From contig DEFD01000040.1 of the NCBI GenBank assembly GCA_002350615.1, positions 30,717 to 94,716 on the forward strand: 64,000 nt of DNA, read 5' to 3'. Origin of the DNA: Bacteroidales bacterium UBA2861 (GTDB lineage Bacteria; Bacteroidota; Bacteroidia; Bacteroidales; UBA932). Every line of letters starts with the position of its first letter. Position 1 is the stretch's first letter. Made by a program: the position numbers and the translations under genes. Under the pieces are notes generated by a model. It made no database searches, was not told the origin of the DNA, and saw only the letters and a list, made by a program, of their open reading frames with translations. Below are positions 60,859-64,000 of this stretch, in pieces.

Positions 60859-62616
60859 TTAGAATCTCCATCCAAATGTGAACACGGCATCCACTACGCT
60901 GCGGCGGATTTCAGCCGCCGGCGATGAATAATCGGGCACATAGGCGGAATAAGGAGAGTAGTTGTATTTTGCATAGACTGTGCGGCGTACCGCGACATCG
61001 CCGTAAAAGGCTCCGGCCGAAATATAACCCAGGCCGATCGAGCCGGACCAGACCTTGTCCTTGCTGTACTTCTTGGTATTTTCGTCGAGGGAATAGATTC
61101 CGGAGTCGAACTGATCGAAATACAGGTCATACTCGGTGGCGTTGACAAGATATCCGTCCATATCCTTGTATGTCCTTTCCGGGCTGGTAGCGAGATTGAA
61201 ACCGGCGCGGATCGCAAGGAACGGCAGGGGTTTCACCTCCGCACCGATGCGGAGCTGGTGCTGGACGCCGCAGAAAAGCTTGTTCAGCTGGTTCACGCGA
61301 TAGAAGGAATCGTCGGCGAAATCGCCTTCCTCATCGTCATAGGAATACTTCATCACGCTGAAATCGGTGAGGCCGTAATCTATGCTGATCATGCCCATGG
61401 GGCCGAAGGTATAGGCAAGACCCAGGTCGAAGCCCCAGGGTGAACGATAGTCGTATTTGTCTTCCCAAACAGGGGATGTGGAGCTGGCGGAATAACGGGA
61501 ATCGTCGAAATTGGCCGCGGCCCGCACTCCGTACTTATCGTGGATGGTGTAAGCCGTAGGAGTGTAGATAGACGCTCCGATGCGCAGGCCGTTGGTAGGC
61601 AGGGCGATGATACCGAACTTGGCATTGATGCCGGTGCCGCTGATATTGTGTTCGTAACGGTAGGTGGAACCGAGATAATAGGTTTCATCCCCCTTGTAGC
61701 TATGCCCGGTTTCGCTGTCCACATATTCGGGAGTTACCTTGAAGAGGTCCCAGTTGTCGCCGGTGGATTCGCGGAAATACTCGGTGAACTTGTTGCTGAT
61801 CGCTGGTATGCCGAGGTTGAAACCAAGGAAGACCCTGTCGGCTATGTTCATCCCGATATTGAACACGTATTCATTCTTGCTTCCCTTCTGGGAGATGCTC
61901 ATCTGCTGATAGAGATTTCCTGGCACATGGTAGTCGTATGCCCCAGTGTCGGTATTCAGTTCCTTGAGTTCTCCAGAGCCGTAATATTCGTTAGCATCAC
62001 CAGCATCACCGTTGAAATTGATGAGTCCGCCGAGATATGCGGCGACGCTGTTGGCGTACCAGCCCTGGTCGTAAGGGTTGCTTAAGGTGCCGATGTTACC
62101 TGGCATGCCTGCGGCCCCGGTGGCAAAGGCTCCGGTGATGGAAGTATTGCTCTCGATGCCCTTGGCAAGAAAATAATCCCTGTAGGACTCGGTCCTGTTG
62201 ACTACGAAACCATAATTGAAACTGCGCACTGCGCTGCCTCCGCCATTGTTGAAACGGATGTTTACACCCAGATTGGGCAGGGTGAATACCGTCTTGCTCT
62301 GAGATGACTTGGTGCCGAAAGTCTGGCTGCCGGAAACCGTGTTGTAGGAAGGTGCGAATCGGGTCTGGTTGACCGAAGTGACGGTTCCGAGAGAGAACTC
62401 CACCTGGGAATATCCGGCCACGGAACCTGCCGCAGGCTGGATGGAGATTGCGCCAAGGTCGCCTCCGACGGCTGTGACCGCGTTCCCCATTCCGAGGGTG
62501 CGGGCGGTGCCGTAATAATTGTTCTTACCGTACACAAGGGCATCTCCCATTGTCTGGGCGCAAAGGGGAGAAGCCGTCAAAATCGCTAAAGCGAAGATGT
62601 TTATGATCTTTTTCAT
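60859..62616 (-). CDS. FadL/OMPP1-like outer-membrane protein
   Basis: A 585-residue predicted beta-barrel with signal peptide (ASPLCAQ) and C-terminal aromatic ending FTFGWRF. The early MGDALVYGKNNYYGTARTLG and MGNAVTAVGGDLGAIS fit the FadL/TodX family N-terminus in Bacteroidota. It probably transports hydrophobic compounds across the outer membrane. It lies 15 bases after the low-complexity lipoprotein gene and precedes lpxD. Confidence 0.8.
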   Translation of the reverse strand: MKKIINIFALAILTASPLCAQTMGDALVYGKNNYYGTARTLGMGNAVTAVGGDLGAISIQPAAGSVAGYSQVEFSLGTVTSVNQTRFAPSYNTVSGSQTFGTKSSQSKTVFTLPNLGVNIRFNNGGGSAVRSFNYGFVVNRTESYRDYFLAKGIESNTSITGAFATGAAGMPGNIGTLSNPYDQGWYANSVAAYLGGLINFNGDAGDANEYYGSGELKELNTDTGAYDYHVPGNLYQQMSISQKGSKNEYVFNIGMNIADRVFLGFNLGIPAISNKFTEYFRESTGDNWDLFKVTPEYVDSETGHSYKGDETYYLGSTYRYEHNISGTGINAKFGIIALPTNGLRIGASIYTPTAYTIHDKYGVRAAANFDDSRYSASSTSPVWEDKYDYRSPWGFDLGLAYTFGPMGMISIDYGLTDFSVMKYSYDDEEGDFADDSFYRVNQLNKLFCGVQHQLRIGAEVKPLPFLAIRAGFNLATSPERTYKDMDGYLVNATEYDLYFDQFDSGIYSLDENTKKYSKDKVWSGSIGLGYISAGAFYGDVAVRRTVYAKYNYSPYSAYVPDYSSPAAEIRRSVVDAVFTFGWRF

Positions 62617-62631
62617 ATCAATATCCTTTTA

Positions 62632-63753
62632 TTATCTGCCTCCGCGGCCACCACCGCCCCTCGAAGCCGAACCGCCGCCGAAGCCGCCGCTGCTGTGGGA
62701 TGAGGATGAGGAACCGCCCCCGAAGCTGCCATAAGAAGATGAGCTGCTGCGGGAAGGGCTGCTGTATGTCGTGGTAGAGCTGCTGCGCTCATAAGAATTC
62801 GAGCTTTCGAAAGCCGAACTGCTCCTGGAAGAGGAACTTTCGCTTCCGGAAAGGGTGGAACTGCTGAATCCTCCGGTCCTGTAGCTTCCGCTGCGGGTCG
62901 CAGAGGAACTGCGGGTTGCAGAAGAACTGCGCGTCGCCGACGAACTGCGGGAAGAACCGGACGCCGAGCTGCTGCGTACAGCCGCGCCGGAGCCGCCTGC
63001 CACGCTTACCGAGCTGCTCTTGTAATTCCCCACTATACCGCCTCCGGACATCGTGCTGCGGGATGCAGCCGAGGAACTGCGGGAAGGGGCGAAACTGCTC
63101 CCGGAACCGCTGACGCCAAGCCTGCCGCTGCTTCCGCCGACCCTCGAGGCCGCACCGGAAGAGACACTGCGGGAAGTGCTTCCCATACCTCCGCAGCTCA
63201 CGTTGCCGCGACCGATCGTATTCTGCCTTGTGGTTCCGGAATAATTGGCGTAATACCGTCCGTAATGGTGATAGTGATGATGATAGTAGGGTCCGTACCA
63301 GGGATCGTAATACCAGGGATCATAGTACCAGGGGTCGTACCAGCCCCATCCGGCATACCAGCCGCCATACCAGCCTCCGTACCAACCGCCGTACCAGCCA
63401 TGCCGCCAGTAGGGCGAATAGTAATAGGGAGAGTACCAGTATGAATAATAGGGGTCGTACCAGCCGTAATAGGGCCATCCGAAACCGAGATTCCAGGATG
63501 CGGTGTTGACTGCATCCCTGTCATAAACTATAACCAGGGTATCCTTGGAAGCAAGCCGCTTCTGGCGGATATTTTCGGCCGCGCGCTCGGCTATCTCATC
63601 TTCCGTGAGGATATCCGCCTCCTTGACCACCTTGTCGGTGGCCTTATAGTAAATGCCGTCCTGGAATTCCTGCCTTGCGGCATACTGCGCCATCTGGCCG
63701 CATGAAGCCAGGAGCAGGATTATGAGAGGAAAAACCAGATATCTTTTATTCAT
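62632..63753 (-). CDS. Low-complexity Trp/Tyr- and Ser-rich lipoprotein
   Basis: A 373-residue lipoprotein (LLLASCGQMAQ). A short N-terminal region (~20-90) is ordinary sequence. A Trp/Tyr/Gly/Pro tract follows (WYGGWYGGWYGGWYAGW, then WYDPWYYDPWYYDPW, HHHYHHYGRYY), then a long Ser/Arg/Gly tail with tandem RSSSAT units and a Gly-rich ending (GGGGRGGR). Such proteins occur in Bacteroidota outer membranes with no assigned function. The 3' part is a low-complexity repeat that assemblers may mis-size. Confidence 0.7.
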   Translation of the reverse strand: MNKRYLVFPLIILLLASCGQMAQYAARQEFQDGIYYKATDKVVKEADILTEDEIAERAAENIRQKRLASKDTLVIVYDRDAVNTASWNLGFGWPYYGWYDPYYSYWYSPYYYSPYWRHGWYGGWYGGWYGGWYAGWGWYDPWYYDPWYYDPWYGPYYHHHYHHYGRYYANYSGTTRQNTIGRGNVSCGGMGSTSRSVSSGAASRVGGSSGRLGVSGSGSSFAPSRSSSAASRSTMSGGGIVGNYKSSSVSVAGGSGAAVRSSSASGSSRSSSATRSSSATRSSSATRSGSYRTGGFSSSTLSGSESSSSRSSSAFESSNSYERSSSTTTYSSPSRSSSSSYGSFGGGSSSSSHSSGGFGGGSASRGGGGRGGR

Positions 63754-63759
63754 AAACAT

Positions 63760-63869
63760 AAAATTCGTATATTTGCGCCACCCTTTTCTTAAAGAGGTGT
63801 GCTATATATTAGATGCAAAAATAATAAAAAAGCGCGGAGTTTTTTTAAGAATTTTCTATTGGAGCTGAC
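63760..63869 (+). promoter_or_regulatory. proS leader with -7 box
   Basis: TATATTTG at 63768-63775 on the plus strand, followed by an AT-rich leader of about 90 bases and a GGAG ribosome-binding site at 63861-63864 before the ATG at 63870. No gene is seen in the leader. Confidence 0.55.
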
Positions 63870-64000
63870 ATGGCGAAAGAAATAACATCCAGAGCAGAGA
63901 ATTACTCCCAGTGGTACAATGACATAGTGGTCAAGGCCGATCTTGCCGAGCAGAGCGCGGTGCGCGGCTGCATGGTGATCAAGCCCTACGGCTATGCCAT
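63870..64000 (+). CDS. proS: Prolyl-tRNA synthetase, N-terminal part
   Basis: The 43 codons before the window edge read MAKEITSRAENYSQWYNDIV and continue KADLAEQSAVRGCMVIKPYG, the start of class II ProS of the archaeal/eukaryote-like type. It attaches proline to tRNA-Pro. The GGAG site 6 bases upstream and the ATG fix the start. The rest lies outside the window. Confidence 0.9.
   Translation, partial: MAKEITSRAENYSQWYNDIVVKADLAEQSAVRGCMVIKPYGYA

Noticed and set aside
62650..63240. CRISPR-like or satellite repeat array
   Set aside because: The repeats are in frame with the lipoprotein and encode Ser-rich units; there are no spacers.

Overview
The window is a stretch of a Bacteroidota chromosome, most likely order Bacteroidales. 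It has two SusC/SusD pairs, an ECF sigma/FecR switch, a hybrid two-component regulator, fimbrillin-type lipoproteins, and promoter boxes of the form TAnnTTTG just upstream of many genes. Codon use looks GC-rich by eye (above 50%, not computed). The set resembles gut or rumen Bacteroidales, but I cannot name a genus from sequence alone.

Layout. (1) 1-1643: tail of an unidentified gene, convergent with a Tat-exported Gfo/Idh/MocA oxidoreductase. (2) 15651 down to 1685, minus strand: an ECF-sigma/FecR-controlled nutrient-uptake operon. It holds a SusC with STN domain, a SusD, two endonuclease/exonuclease/phosphatase-fold lipoproteins flanking SusCD, two discoidin-type lipoproteins, a 45-residue ORF and a large beta-helix lipoprotein. 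No glycoside hydrolase is visible in it. (3) 15733-31804: mostly housekeeping (pdxJ, an OmpH-like lipoprotein, a glycosyltransferase, a LysM protein, recN, omega subunit, bamD, trxB, upp, rpoN, SPOR and LEA-like proteins, miaB, an esterase, an OadA-like carboxyltransferase). It is interrupted by a RAYT-type transposase gene between two 94-bp direct repeats. (4) 31945-33374: tRNA-His and its terminator, then a scar: a lone AbiEi-like antitoxin, a truncated toxin ORF and the C-terminal fragment of a fimbrillin-type lipoprotein. (5) 33416-54161: a pectin/alpha-glucan utilisation locus. A divergent hybrid regulator faces susC, susD, a FAS1-like lipoprotein, two DUF4957/DUF5123-like lipoproteins, a 41-residue ORF, two GH13 enzymes (one fused to a fimbrillin-like domain), a GH28 polygalacturonase, a CE7-like acetylesterase and an SGNH hydrolase. 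(6) 54170-57297: a deleted DUF4143-ATPase pseudogene and a fimbrillin-type lipoprotein preceded by a 55-residue ORF. (7) 57363-64000: a WbqC gene carrying an in-frame inverted-repeat element, lpxA-lpxC-lpxD, a FadL-type porin, a low-complexity lipoprotein and the start of proS.

How the genes work together. Both uptake loci follow the SusCD plan: a TonB-dependent channel with a lipoprotein lid, surface binding proteins and secreted enzymes. Their regulation differs: locus 2 is sensed through STN/FecR/ECF, locus 5 by the hybrid regulator, whose SusC lacks an STN domain. Locus 5 should deacetylate and depolymerise pectin and cleave alpha-glucans. The substrate of locus 2 is unknown; its two phosphodiesterase-fold lipoproteins suggest a phosphate-ester substrate (inference).

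The most unusual pattern is a set of three tiny ORFs (45, 41 and 55 residues), each directly 5' of a fimbrillin-type lipoprotein gene. They share an aromatic/proline start and an acidic, usually Trp- or Phe-containing tail. Other unusual items are the fimbrillin-GH13 fusion, the REP/RAYT unit, the decayed AbiE locus and the inverted-repeat insertion in wbqC.
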